NCBI RefSeq assembly: GCF_022458985.1
Contig: NC_061773.1
Location: 19,874,001 to 19,938,000, forward strand
Length of the DNA stretch: 64,000 bases
Reading direction: 5' to 3'
Source of the DNA: Mugil cephalus
Taxonomy: Eukaryota; Chordata; Actinopteri; Mugiliformes; Mugilidae
Position 1 is the first letter of the stretch, and every line of letters begins with the position of its first letter. Under the pieces are notes generated by a model. The model made no database searches and was not told the DNA's origin. It worked only from the letters and a program-made list of their open reading frames with translations. Of the stretch, positions 48,801-61,599 are shown piece by piece. The translations under genes were made by a program, and so were the position numbers.

Positions 48801-50639
48801 AGTTCATTTATTACTTCATCTCACTTCTTCCTCTTTTTTTTTTTTTTTTGTCTCACTTTCTTAACCCCCCCGGTCCAACCCAGGTCCACTCCCCCCCCTC
48901 ACATGCTCGCCCGTCTACCTTTGTCCCTGTTTGAATATTTCACATTGCTGCCGCCGCTGGTGCGTGATGCGGGGGACTGAGCGCTCATTGTGCGTACACA
49001 GTGTGGGTGCTGCGGTATGCGGCTTCTTGGCGTGCGGTGTGTCGTGACAGGCGTGTGGCTGCTGACGCCAGCCGGCCGCCTGCTTGTCTGTCTGTCTGTC
49101 GTTTCGGTTACACCTGACCGCCGATGACATTTCTTTACCCACACACACACACACACACGCGCACATCTGAACACGCACACACGCTCACATATACAGTGTG
49201 TGGATATGATCCCTCAAAGCTACATGAAGGCTCACTGCTCATTTGCGCCGCTGCCCTCTGCCCACGTTCACAGGTTGAAAGGTTAAAACAAATGTTTATC
49301 GACGTGCAGTTTTTCTGGTATCCGACAGAAATGTTGCCAGTGTAATTAAATTTATTTACAGCCGTTCCCTTCTCCGATTTGTATGATTGCTGCTCCCGTG
49401 CGTACACTCACAACTCCAAGCGCACGGCCGCAGAAGACGCTTTATTGAGGCGTTCGTTTTGCACCAAAGGTGAGTTTTACTTTCGTGAAATGTGCTGCGT
49501 AGTCTGTTCTGGGGCAGCAGTGGAAGGCCGGGCGATATTGCAGCGCACCTTTGGCGTAATCCTCGGCATTTAGTGTGTTCTCTCAGGCAGCCGAGGTGAA
49601 AAGTTGAACCTAGTGTTGACCTTCTCTTGAGAGAGGGCTTAGCTCTGAAGTCATGCGCGGGCCAAAGGCACAGGGAGGATATTCTCAAGTTCCTCTTTTT
49701 TCCCCTCCTTCACGTGCGCCGCTCCTCTCCGCGGCCGCCATCCCTCCCCTCCCCTCCCCTCGCACACGGAAACAATTAGCATCTGTGATAAGAAGCTGTA
49801 CATATTTCCAGCATTTTATCTCGGCGGGTTTGTTTGTTTGTTTTTCCGTCATGACGAAAGTCTTGTGTCCTCTTGTCACGGGCGCTGTTAATCACGGTCG
49901 CATCTCGTCTAGGTGCAAGGAGTTGGAGGGGAGAGAAGGAGGAAGGAGAAGAGAGAGACTCGGAGGGGCCTTATGTTTATCACTGCAGGGAGTTGGATTC
50001 CAGATGTGGAGATAATGAAGAAAATAAGCAAACAATTATGCGAAAATAGACAAGAATAGGGGAAAAAGAGCAAAGGCAGACTGACAGACGACAGGAATGA
50101 TGTTTGGGGGGGGGGAGTAGTCTCAGGAGGCCAGTTGAAGACAGATCATTGAGGGGAAGATTTAAAGGTTTCTAATTGTAATGATACATAAAAGTGTGTG
50201 TCCCTGGAAAAAAAAACAAAAAAAAAACTTTCCGCAGGATCAGATTTTGTCTGAGTGTGCGTTGTTTTGATCTAAAAGTGTGAACATACCCAAATATTTG
50301 AATATTGTTATGGTGTGTGTACGTACATATATACAGTACATATGCGGATGGGAGGGTTTTTTTTTCTAGTGTCTTTTTCTGCGTCTGTTCTATGTATCCC
50401 CTTAAGGGACGGTGCGTTACATTTACAAAATCTTATCACGTGCCATATCAGACGCCTCAGTCTTGCTGATCCGCAGACAAAAGCAACATGACCCAGAATT
50501 CAAAACCAAAACTAAGTCTGACATTCTTCGAGTCCAGCGGAGCGGGGGGGGAGAATACACGGGCCCAAAGATATGAGCTTGACAGTAGATGTTGAGTTGC
50601 GCTCCGTCCTCCCATCTGTTTTAGTTTTGGAGTGGTTGT

Positions 50640-51130
50640 GATAACCTCGCCGTGACCCCTGATTGGTCTAATCTCGCCCTTATCTTTTCTCACCGGTCAG
50701 CTGACCGTGCGCCGGGCCGCGATTGGCGGGCGCGGCGCTGAGGGGGAGGAATTTGTTTAGCGTTGTGTTGGGGTGGCTGTTAGAGACTGAGAAGTTTAGT
50801 CTACCGTCCAAACCAAAGCAAAGCTTCAAAACACAGAAGCAGAAGGAGCGTTTAGGGGGAGAATTCAAAGACAGACAGTAGCCGCCATTAACGGGTGCCA
50901 CTCGGTTCACTACGATGCCGCAGAAATAATGTGTCTTCATCTAATCTTAACGTCGGAATATCTCGACTGGACTCCAGTGCCCTAACACGTGAATGTGATT
51001 TGCATTTATTCACCTTTTCTCTGCTAACTGTGGAAAACCTCCTGTCAAATGAAGCGAGCGGAGACGCTGAGATGCTGAGACGCTCTCCAAGCTGCCGTCC
51101 GGTGTAGTAGCCGCTGCTCCGGGTCGTCTG
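50640..51130. promoter_or_regulatory. CpG-rich promoter-like block with two CCAAT boxes
   Basis: Inverted CCAAT boxes (ATTGG) at 50662-50666 and 50722-50726 flank a 14-bp perfect palindrome CGGTCAGCTGACCG (50694-50707). Between them lies CGCCGGGCCGCGATTGGCGG-type sequence, far richer in CpG than its surroundings. The following 350 bases could be a 5' UTR, but no gene is visible, and the direction is undetermined. Confidence 0.35.
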
Positions 51131-52051
51131 CTCGCAGGGCTTTAGAGCCAGATTAGATCAGAGGACCACTCTGTTTGTTTGTTTTGACTCGGGAGGGGCC
51201 TGGCTCCTGAGGGAGACCGTCCCCCCCCACCTCACCCCAGCCCTCCCCGCCCACTGCTGAACCACCACCACCACCACCACTCGGCTGTCCCTCCCCATGA
51301 TTCCCCCCTCAGGGCACAGTCAACTGGAGCCCCCCTGACCTCTCCGTCACCCTTTCCTCGCCCACGTTAGCCAAGGCATCCTGGGAACAGAAAAAAAAAA
51401 AAAGAGAAAACGAAGGAAGACTCTGCTGTGTCTTAGTGTCTGCTCAACCAAATCACAACCAGACCTGTTCGTGGAGGGGAGGTGGGGGGTGGGGTGGGGG
51501 GTGTAGGCATTGCCACCCATGCAGAGAGCCCCCCCTCCAGCCCTGGCCATCCCTGCAAGAAGTTCATCCAAGCGGGCTGACCTCTCTTTCATCTTCTTGT
51601 AGGGCGGAGGTGTTCTCTAGCACCCAGTGGTGCTTCAAGGGCAACGTATCAGCTCGGTGGAGAGACCGGCGAAAGGCGGTCGCAGCCGCAGCCTCGCTCT
51701 TGTGTGTGTGGTTATGTAATTGTCATTATAACTACTTTTTAAGTAGTAGTAGTAGTAAATAAAAATGTGTTTTTGTAAATCTGTTGCCGGGCTGAAAAAC
51801 AGATGCATGTTTTTTTTTTTTTGTAGAAGCAGATAATGCGGAGGCTTTTTCTGCCGCGGATTGTGCTCTGTTGTGAAGCCGCCCGCGTCCCATGACCACG
51901 AGTAAACACTCATCTCTCTTTTTCCAGCACTTTCCATTGACACATTCTTCCCATTTCTCTGTTTTTTTTCGTCCGTATTCCTCTCCGAGCTCAAAGGACA
52001 GCTTCAGCCGAGGGCGTATACCTTCACAAATACAAACAACCCCCCCCCTTC

Positions 52052-52056
<5 letters not shown>

Positions 52057-52107
<51 letters not shown>
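52057..52107. repeat. (CA)n microsatellite
   Basis: About 25 uninterrupted CA units following a C-run. Reading frames across it are artefacts. Confidence 0.95.
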
Positions 52108-52109
<2 letters not shown>

Positions 52110-53899
52110 CTGATGACCTCTTCTTCATCTCCCACAAGGCCTTGGGGTGAGGCAGCCTGGCACCAGACAGTTATTCAAACCCTCTGGCGGCTTCACAACA
52201 GGTCACAGACAGAAACAGGGAGAGAGCAGCTGATTATTTACTGATGAGCTGGTGTGTTAATGTCAGATGGGGTGAGGTGGACTTTTCTTTCGAGTGGAAA
52301 CAACAGGGTTCGTTGTGAAGTCCTTTTTGAACAATTTCCTGGCTTCCAAATTTCTTCAGAAACGTACAAAAACACACACACACACACACAAAAAAATGAA
52401 ACTAACTAGTCCAAGAAACTAATTTGCCTCTTTGACTAATTATTACCTTTGTAGATTTTCCTCTGTCTTTAAACCCATCCCCTTTTAAAACAGAAGAGAA
52501 ATATGTTTTTCAGCCTTGAATTAATTTTGTTTTAATATATTTCATTTAATTCTAATCCCATGAAACAGGAAATAAAAGCTGTGGGGATGCTGTGATTGGA
52601 TTAAAAGTCGTCTTTGTAAACATTGTGACCCATGTCTTTGACACGCCTCCTTGAAGAAAGTCTCTTCATAACACGGACGCCAGGAGATGAAGGTCTCTTT
52701 TAAAAAAGAGGACATGGGACGGGGAGGCAGACTTTGGAGTCTTTGTGCGGCACACTGGCCTGTGTTTTGCGTCGGTTTTTGTTCTTCTAAATCCTCCTCG
52801 GTTTGTGTTTGTCTCCGAGGCTCTGCTTTGAGCGATTAGGGACGAGGTTCTGAACGGCTCGCTTAAACGAACACGTGCTTTCAACCTTTTATTTCAGCTT
52901 TGAATAGTCTTCCTTTATATCAAATACATTACACTGGTTTGAATATTAGCCATGTTGCAGGTTTGTTCTTTAAAGAGATACACACCAAAGGGTTTTTGGG
53001 TTGGGATTTTTTTTTTCCTCCCGTCACATTAGACTGGAGGCTGGTTTATTCTTTATGACATGCCTGCATATTGTATTGGACAAGTGATGTCAGTAAACCA
53101 CGCCACCAGAGATGAGCCATATCACAAGAGGCATCGCTAGAAATCTGAGTTGCGCCATTAGACAGAGAGAAAGGCAGTATCTTGAGGGAGAGAAAAAAGG
53201 AGAGAGACACAGAACGGATTGTTCCACAACAGACTGACGGACCTTTTAGCCTTATCTTCCTGAGCTACTCTTACAGAAAACCAAGGAGAGAAGGGAAAAG
53301 AATGCCCCCGCTCTTTCTTTCCCTCCCATTCCCCTATTCTCTCCTTTCTCCTGTCTGCTCCTGCCTTCCTCCTTCATTTATTCTTCTTCCTTTGTCCATC
53401 CGTCCTCACCCCGCGTATTCTTAAAAATCCTCTTAACCCTCCGACTCTCTCCATTGTCCCCTCTCCTCCATACCTTACCTTGATGTTTTAATATCTTGTT
53501 TCTCCCCTCGCCCACGGCGACCTTATCCCTCTTACGGAGATCCTGCAGCATTGTCAGAAGGTGCATTTGCAAGACACCTCCGAGTCTCAGCATCACTTGA
53601 CTCTGAGCGTTGCGCTGAGTGAGTGTGTTGCGTGACAGCTTTTCGCGAGGGGGGGTGCCATGCATGCGAACATGCGAACGTAGGCCCCGGTTGCCCCCTC
53701 GCAGGAACGTCTTATTTGCATTTGTTTACATGTGCCACTCTGTGAACATTTGGATTTGCTGCATGCCACATGCCGGTTGTTTTGGTGCAGCCCCTTGCCC
53801 ATATCCTGATACACACACACACACACACACGCACAGCAGTATTTTGTCGTGATGACACTGTGAGCCGTCCCTCTCCTCCCTCTCCGACAGAATGAAACG

Positions 53900-56800
53900 G
53901 ATGGATAATTAGATATCAAAGGAAGGCAGGCTGGGTGTGGTGAGGCGCGCGGGCCCCTACGATGGTAAAGCACTTATTAATGAGATAGGCCTTATCTGCT
54001 CTCCTCCCAGGAATTCTGCCTTTGATCGGCCTCGACTCCGGACTTAATACATTTTTGATTGATAGGCCGAGATGACAGAGAGGGGCGGGTGTGGATTGGG
54101 GGTGGGGGGCGGGTGTGGAGGGGTGTGTGTGTGTGTGTGTGCAGAAGCCTCAGATGCGACTGTAACGATGCCCTTCACATGATTAAATAACAATACGACA
54201 ATAATGATTTACCCTATGGAATAGGATCCATTAAGATGAGCGCGCTGAACTTAGGGATGTTTACATTAGGAATAAATCTCGCGGACGTACTGTATAAACA
54301 CACACACACACGTGCGCGCGGCTCCACATTCCTCGGGCCCACGCGGACATAAATTCACAGAGACAACCCAAACAGACAGGCCTATTCAGTCACCTTAACC
54401 CCGACTATAACTCACACACCGGGGCACCAGAAAATCTTTTTTTTTTCCCCAAGACGGAGCAGGCGAGGGGCAGGCCTGCGGAGGGGGGACCGAGATAAGG
54501 CCCTATCCCCATCTGAGGATGAGTTATAGCCCACCCTGGAGGATGTGGCTAGCAGCGACCCACCCGGACACGCGACTCGGCTGGCTAATATTGGAACGAC
54601 TGGTGTTCTCTCCCGTTAGTGAGGCGGCGGGCGACCTCATCAGCAGAGATAACGGCCGCACTCTCAATAACACCTTGACCAGAGGGAGGAGAGGCATCCA
54701 CACACACACGCACACACAAGCTTAGAGCCACACAAACCGAATCCGCACCACGCTTCCCCCCGCTCTGCTGCCCGACACGAGGTGACTGAGCGTACGCATT
54801 ACAGCGCTGTGTCACCTTGTTATGAGTCTCTGTCAGCGCGAGGCGCCGGGTAAATTAAAGAAGCCATAACTGCTGCTCCGTCACCGGCTCGTCAGCCCCA
54901 TTTATTACCATGCCAACGGGCCCAACCTTCCCATCAAGTGGACAGATCGATCAGTGTGACAGGCACATTTCAGGTTTTCAGATCAATCACACAAACAAAA
55001 GCAGTGGGGGGAAAGAAGAAGAAGAAGAAGAAGAGGTGTTTGCAAAGGTACTCAGTCGTGGTTCAGGATGAGTCAGGAGAGACGTCCTGTGTGATGTCCC
55101 GAGATTGAAACTCTTAAGTCTAACCTCTGTCCCATTTACATGCGCCTTCAGGAATCTGTAGGCCGACGTCCAGGTGTCGTCTCTCGGTTTCGCTTCGTTT
55201 GATATGCAGCGCTGGATTCTTCCCTACGGACGGTCGCGGCGTCAGCGATCGAAGAACAACCGCGGGCAGATTTTAAACATCAAAGTTTTTTTTTATTTAA
55301 CGGACAGACAGGGTTTTAATGCCGGACGCAGCGTGAGAGAGCGGCTCCACGAGAAGCCGTGATGAAACCGAGGCGGCAACCGAGCAGAGATGGAGAGGCG
55401 AGCGAGACAGCACGAGGAGGGGGTTAGATGATAAGAGTGGGAAGAACTGATAGAGTGGAAAGAAGAAGAAAAAAAAAACGTGTAGAGAAAGAAAATGATT
55501 AAAAACAGCAATCACCCGTTGGAGACTGATAAACCAACCAGTCGTTAATTGGAAGCGTGCAACTCGTGGGGATATGGGTGGATTAGACTCACTTCTTCCC
55601 TTTACTCTGTTTCTCCCTTTCTTGTCCTTCCTCCTCCGTCGACTTAAATGCGTGAGAGACGCTTTCCATTATCAGCAGTTAAAACGATCGCGCCGAACGC
55701 TCATTTATTTATTTCTTTATTTTTACTTTTTTATGGAGAAACCGAAACGGCCGCCGTTATAAAGTCCCTCTTTCGCTACATCTGAGACAAACTCTGAGAG
55801 ACAAAATGCCATTTGTCAGAAGATAAAATGAAAAAGGAAGACAAGCCAGAGATGGAGAGACAAAGAGGGGGGTGAGGTAGCCGCTATTTTTTTTTTTTTT
55901 TTTGAGTGATCTCGGTTTCCGGGGCATATAGGAGATGGGAGATGGGTGGTGGTCCATAAACAAAAGCCTGACAGCCCACCCATCACCCCGGCAGGTCTGG
56001 CTTGTGCTGCCTAGATAAAGCGGGGCTGCTGCCTCCTGTATCAACACCATCCATCATCCATCTGTGCCCGCACGCCGCCCGCCCCCGGTTCGCTCACTTG
56101 TCCTGACATCGGCCCCCTCTCGCTCCCTGCACCTGCGCCCTCTGCCAGCTGTGTGTGCCCTTTTACCCAGCGATGAGCCATTCACAGCAGCTGCAGCTGT
56201 CGGCGAACTTTTCCTGAAATCAAAACTTTTTGCGTCTTGGAGGCTGCTACCATCCAGTCTGCCGCCCGGGCTGTTCGCTATTAGGCCACTCTTTTGATAT
56301 GATTTAGAGGGTTGTGGTTTCTAGGGAATTATGCATCTCCGACTTAACTTTGAAAGGACGAGCATTAATCATTGACATGTCCCCCCTGTCCTCTGCGTCT
56401 TTATCTCTTGTTGTACAGTTTTTTGTCTTGCCGCAAAGTAAAATAAAAAGCATTGTTCCCTTTTTATTTCCTGTTTGAATATTTGAACACCACTCTGCGT
56501 ATTTTTTTTCCCCCTCCCCTCGTCAAATCAGACAAAGCAGGTGTTTGACTGAGCCCTGGCAACGCGGCGGTTTCCAAAACTCGCCTGACAAAATATTAAA
56601 CCGTGATTTAGAAAATTTTTAGCCTCCACGAAAATGACCCTTCAGGCCACCATTGTTTCCTCGTCAATTTGGGTTTTTTTGTACGAGCATCTCCTTCCTT
56701 TCTTTGTTGCTCGTGAGGGGATGGAAATTATGCAAATGGAGATGGGCACCATGAAGGAAAAATGTTGACACCTCCCGTCCGCGCTGCCCCCTAAATACAC

Positions 56801-59800
56801 ACTCGTCACGCGAGCCGCATTCATTGAGCTTTCCCCTGGCCCAGTTCGGCGGGTCCGTCTCTTTTGGCTGTCTCTCAAGCGTACTTTAACAATTGCGGCT
56901 CATTCTGCCCCGCGCCTCATCCTTTTCTTCTATCCGTCCGTGGCCATTTTAGTCTCGACTGGACAGGTGCTGAGACAGGGAGACAGAACGCTGTCAGCAA
57001 TTGTAACAAACAATACCGAGTTATCTAACTCGGGAAAGAAAGAGAACGGAGGACGTAAAAGTTGTCTCGCGTTTGAAGAGAAGCTCGCTTTGATTAGCCG
57101 CCTTCTCCAGCGCAGCCCCACAGGCTCAAATGTTTAACACGGCAACACATTTTCCTTTCTTTTCTTTTTTTTTTTTGGCACTTAAGACACAGACAATTTA
57201 GTGATGCTTTGGAGCCGAGGAAACTTTACAGATTTGGTTTTTTATTTCTTTGGAGGTTCATTCAGTTCCACCAATCAGAGGGGAATTAAGAGATAGAGTA
57301 GAGACCTGGAGACTGAGCAGAGCAGTCCGGTCGGGGGAAATGGCTCAACTAGAGGATGAATTAAAATGAATAAAAGCCAAGAAATGGGAAAATGGGCTAT
57401 CACTTGTGCAGCATAATGAACAAAGTGCAGATATCACTGCCTTTATGTGCCGGGGGGCTAAAAGCTCTGTGTTCTCACACTAGAAGAACAAATGAGAGTG
57501 AACCGAGCCAGAAAGCATAATGACTGTCCATTAGTCTGTCCCCAAACTCCACTTCCTGTTGCAGCCTGTTGGAAAAGCAGAATTTCGGAGCTGTGGGAAC
57601 CCATCACGTGACCTCAGTCCACCCTTAGAATACCCCCAGTCTGCCTTAAGGGCCCCGACACAACTCCCCGTGTTTGTGCTGAGTGCAGAACTGGGGTTCA
57701 TGCAAAGGTTTAAAGGTTCCCTGCGAGTCAGGAACCAGACTAATGTGCAAAGTGTATATGTAATTATGGATGTTTGGAGAAGTAGTCAATCAAATAAACC
57801 GTATTTTTGAAAATGAAATTTAATACACTTGTGTTTTTGACTTAGTATATTTGCAGTAAAGAATATGTTTAAAAACATAATTTTGTTTCTCCTTCTCACT
57901 AAATGGTATAAAACGTCACAAAGCAATAAAAAAAGCCCTCTTTAATATAACTCCTATATGACAGATTAAAATGCAACACTGGAATGTGACACATTTACAC
58001 AGGTAATGTATTTGAGTGCAAATTTGAAGTACTCACTGTATCCACTAGGATGATGGTGAAACGTCTTTAAGAGAAACTCCTATAAGTCCGAGTCCTGTCT
58101 TTTCATGCCACTTTAAACTCCTGCTCTGTGTTATTGTGTGTTGTTCTGTAGTATAACATCTGCTCTGTTTATCTGATGGCTTTAGTGTTTTTAGTGGTTA
58201 TGAAATAAATCCCCCCACAGTTTATAAGGCTGAATCGAAATACTCAATTAATGAGGTGGTCAGCCGACAGAATCTTTCCAACAATCAATCGATTAGTAGA
58301 GAAAATAATCAGAATAATCCGTAATGAAAATGATCATTATTAACCTGCTTTTAGATTAATTCATGGATAGTAATGATTTAATATTATATAAAGTGGTCCT
58401 GTGTAATGTGTTTCTGGTTAGACAGTTGTTCCAGCTTTCTAGTAAATAAAATATAATTAATAATTAATATCAGTAGGTAGATAGGTCGGTAGATAGATGA
58501 TTTATTTATCCTGCCACCTCCTTTCTTTGCAACAGCCTGACATTTGTTTCGCCACTTTAAAAACTCTTTTAAGGAAAACAGCGATGCGACTTGATGAGAG
58601 TTTAATTTTGGGACCTGACACATTTCTTTGAGAGAAAGAGTTATTCCCCTTCACAGACATGACAAATGAGCATCATCACGGGTTCATGATGAGCTCATCG
58701 CCTTTAATGATGATGATCTATAGTCACGCGTGTCCGAAGAAAGAGCGTGCCGCTCCGAGACCCCTGCACCCGCCGGTCGGCCTCCATTAACCCCCGTGAC
58801 TCAGCCGCTGACACCCCCGTCCTCACCCAGGCTTGATGTTCACACATCATCAGAGAGATGAGCGACATCTCAAGTCTCTGTGCGGCTGCGCCGACACGAT
58901 TGGACGTGACACGGGCAGACTGTGAGCGGACAAACGTTGCGTGTGAGAAAGGAGGAGCGCTTCATGATATTAGGCCTTAGGAATGCGATGTGTTGGAGGT
59001 CATGTGAAACACCGCTGGCACTCCGAACGACCTCCAGGAGGGCTGTCGCGTCGCGACCCGGAAGTAGTCGGGTCATGTGTCGGGGGGGGCAAGAGGCTCG
59101 ACTTTGTTGACGGCACCCTTTCCAATCTATACACAACTCTCACTCCTCAACTTCCTGGGAACCTCACTCCCCGGCTGTTGGGTTTAAAGGGCTCTGTCCG
59201 CACAGGAAAAGACACGCTGACGTGACCGACCGAAGCATAGAGAGCTATTGTCGGCCGTCTACATGTCAGGGAGAACATTTAGCAGCGGGGGCCAGCGGAG
59301 AGGTAAACTTCCCCCCAGGAAGTGCTGCGGTGGACCAGTCGAAACCACATCTTAAATGCACATCTTGATGTATCTCGCTGATCAAACCCCTTCTGGTTAA
59401 GGGAAGGTGTTCTGACTTCAGCGACACGGCGCATTGATCAGTGCTGTGGGTCTAAAGGAGAGCGATGGAGGTGGGGAGGGGGGGTGGACAGCGGGCGGAG
59501 TAAGGGCTGACGTAAAAGTCACAGAGTTCACGTTGCATGTTAAACAAACAGCCGTGCTTTCTGAATGGCCGGAGCCCGGGGTTTGCGCAACTTAAGCGAA
59601 TTAGTGTAAATTTGCAGAAGTAACTTAATTTTCTGAGAAAACAAATGGCAGAATTTTAATTGAGTGCAATAGTGGTCGACTCGCCAGAGCGGAATGAGGA
59701 AAACGAAGCGAGACTGATGGAAAGACTAATGGTTTGTGTAGGCCGCCGCCACGGCAATTATCACTGACCTTTACTTCGTTGTAGAGGGCAGAGCGAGCTC

Positions 59801-60800
59801 AATAAAATGATCTTTTGCAAATTGTATTCAAATAAATACGCGGGCTGTATCAGAGCCAGCGGGAGACCTCATCTGCATCTGTTGACTAACTGTAAAACTG
59901 GTTTAGGACGTGTGATAGTTGGCTCATGATTTAGGGATTGTATGGAGTCATGATTTCCTGATTAGTGCATTCGTCTGATCAATTAATTAAATTGTTCCTC
60001 ATCATTATTCGTCTGTTCTGAGAAGAAGCCTTTGTGTTTGCACTGAGAGTTATGAGCGCTTTTGTTCACTAGTGTCGTTTACATATCTGCCTCATGCCTG
60101 CACCAGTGACAGCATTTAAGACAAATTGAAATATCAGATTTTTTTTTTTTTAATTTATTTATTTAAAAACCTTATTTAAACATATCCACTGCATGTAACA
60201 GATTTTCAGCAGGGTCAGAAAAGCTCAGCCCGTCCAACGTGCGCGCGTCCGTGCGCGACGCTAGTGTGGGTGTGCGTGCAGCTCTAATGTGCATTTTAGC
60301 GTTTTAACATATGCAACCCCTTATAAACAGTGTTTTATGCAAACAGTGGCAGAGCTCCCATCAGATAAGGCTCCAGAACAGGAGAAGGAGACGGCCTCGC
60401 GAGGCGGGGAGGGGGGCTGGAGGAGAGGGAAGAATGAGTGAGGGGTGAAAGTGGAGGCAATGTGAGAAATGAGCAAAAAAACACCGTGGCCGGGAATATG
60501 TTTCTCCTTGGAACATTTTGAGATGGTAAAATAAAAGGGCACTTCACTTGTATGGGGAAACTCCAGTGGGTAACAGTCCTAATCTAAATTATAGCTTCAT
60601 GAAATGTGTCGTATTCGGCATTTGTTTAAAATAAATGATGGAGCTGTAGCTTGTAGGACCGTAATTTAGTCAGTGGGCTTAATAACAAAAACACTTTAAT
60701 TTAATCTAGTGTAACAGTGCCAGACTGACCATACAGTTTCCGGTGCTGCTTCAACGTTAAGTGAACATTATAACAGTCATGAAGGAGGATCTAAAGCAGG
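53900..60800. other. Non-coding region with candidate regulatory blocks
   Basis: No coding exon recognised. Blocks that look like enhancers rather than decayed repeat: 53960-54330 (inverted GATA pair AGATAGGCCTTATCT at 53983-53997), a second inverted GATA pair at 54493-54508, ATTATGCAAAT POU octamer at 56727-56737, and an AT-rich homeodomain-type stretch GATCAATTAATTAAATTG near 59977-59994. This is inference from composition and motifs only. Confidence 0.35.
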
Positions 60801-60818
60801 ATTGTTATGTTTTATAAT

Positions 60819-61527
60819 GGGGCTGTGCGGTAATACCGGTTCATGCTGAATACCGGTATTTTTAATATAGCAGCATAACGGTGCGTTTGAACGCCGCACC
60901 ATGAGACACTGTTTCAGACCGGACCGTTTTCAGTGTAGCGCTTCGTAACACACATGGTGCGACTGTGTCACTACGAGACGTGGTGAAGATGGAAAGTTCA
61001 GAAAAATGAAGCAGAACAAGAGGACTTGTGCCAAAAAAAGGGGGCTGTGTCGGTTGTGTTGTGTGTTTTATTCCTCCGTTTTAGATGACCTGTCCTCCAG
61101 TTAAAACTGTCCCTGAAAGTGTCCCCAGTTTTAGCTTTTTGTGAATGAGAAAAAAAAATTGTTGCGCACAGACTACAAGTATTACGGTAACTGGTCACAC
61201 TGCTATTGACATTAGAGACATAGCAGTTTAAATATGTTTAATGTTTGTATGTCAAAATAAATGAAAACTATTTATTCATTTCACCTTGAAAACATTTCTT
61301 TCTTTCTTTCTTTTTTTATCTCCGAGCTGTAAATGTCCCTGAATTTCCACATCAGCAGTGCTAGTGGGATTATTCTACAATATTTACTCATCATCACAGT
61401 AAAATAGTCCAACCTTAGTCAGTCTACTGCATTAATTCCTCTTTCAACCAGTAGAAAATGTTGTGATTATGTATGAATATGAAAAATACTGTGATATGAT
61501 ACATTTTTGGTCAGACCGCTCAGCCCT
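60819..61527. mobile_element. About 709-bp hAT-like MITE
   Basis: The left end GGGGCTGTGCGGTAATACCG and right end ACCGCTCAGCCCT form imperfect terminal inverted repeats (GGGCTGNGCGGT). The interior has AATACCGGTATTTTTAATA and AGATGGAAAGTTCAGAAAAA-type sequence known from fish hAT relics. No intact transposase. Confidence 0.6.
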
Positions 61528-61554
61528 AATAAATAATAATAATGATAATAATAA

Positions 61555-61590
61555 TTTCCCGGCGGGATCAATGAAGTGATCTTGAATTTT
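61555..61590 (+). mobile_element. LINE 3' tail
   Basis: TTTCCCGGCGGGATCAATGA then AGTGATCTTGAATTTT, preceded by an AAT-rich stretch. Fourth tail of this type in the window. Confidence 0.55.
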
Positions 61591-61599
61591 TAAAGCATT

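Larger units (their letters stand above)
48800..53900. other. Gene-poor region with CpG-rich block and simple repeats
   Basis: No protein-coding exon recognised. The region includes T/C-rich stretches at 48830-48900, CA tracts near 49140-49160 and 53812-53831, a CCCCT tract at 49743-49760, CCACCACCACCA near 51264-51280, and the CpG-rich block described separately. Confidence 0.5.

Noticed and set aside
49124..49407. Open frames across the CA-rich stretch near 49.14 kb
   Set aside because: Low-complexity translation; no splice-site support or known domain.
50895..51107. 70-codon frame inside the CpG-rich block
   Set aside because: No recognisable domain and ordinary composition; could be UTR sequence but is not supported as coding.
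52666..52884. Minus-strand frame in the gene-poor region
   Set aside because: No family resemblance, no splice context; chance ORF.
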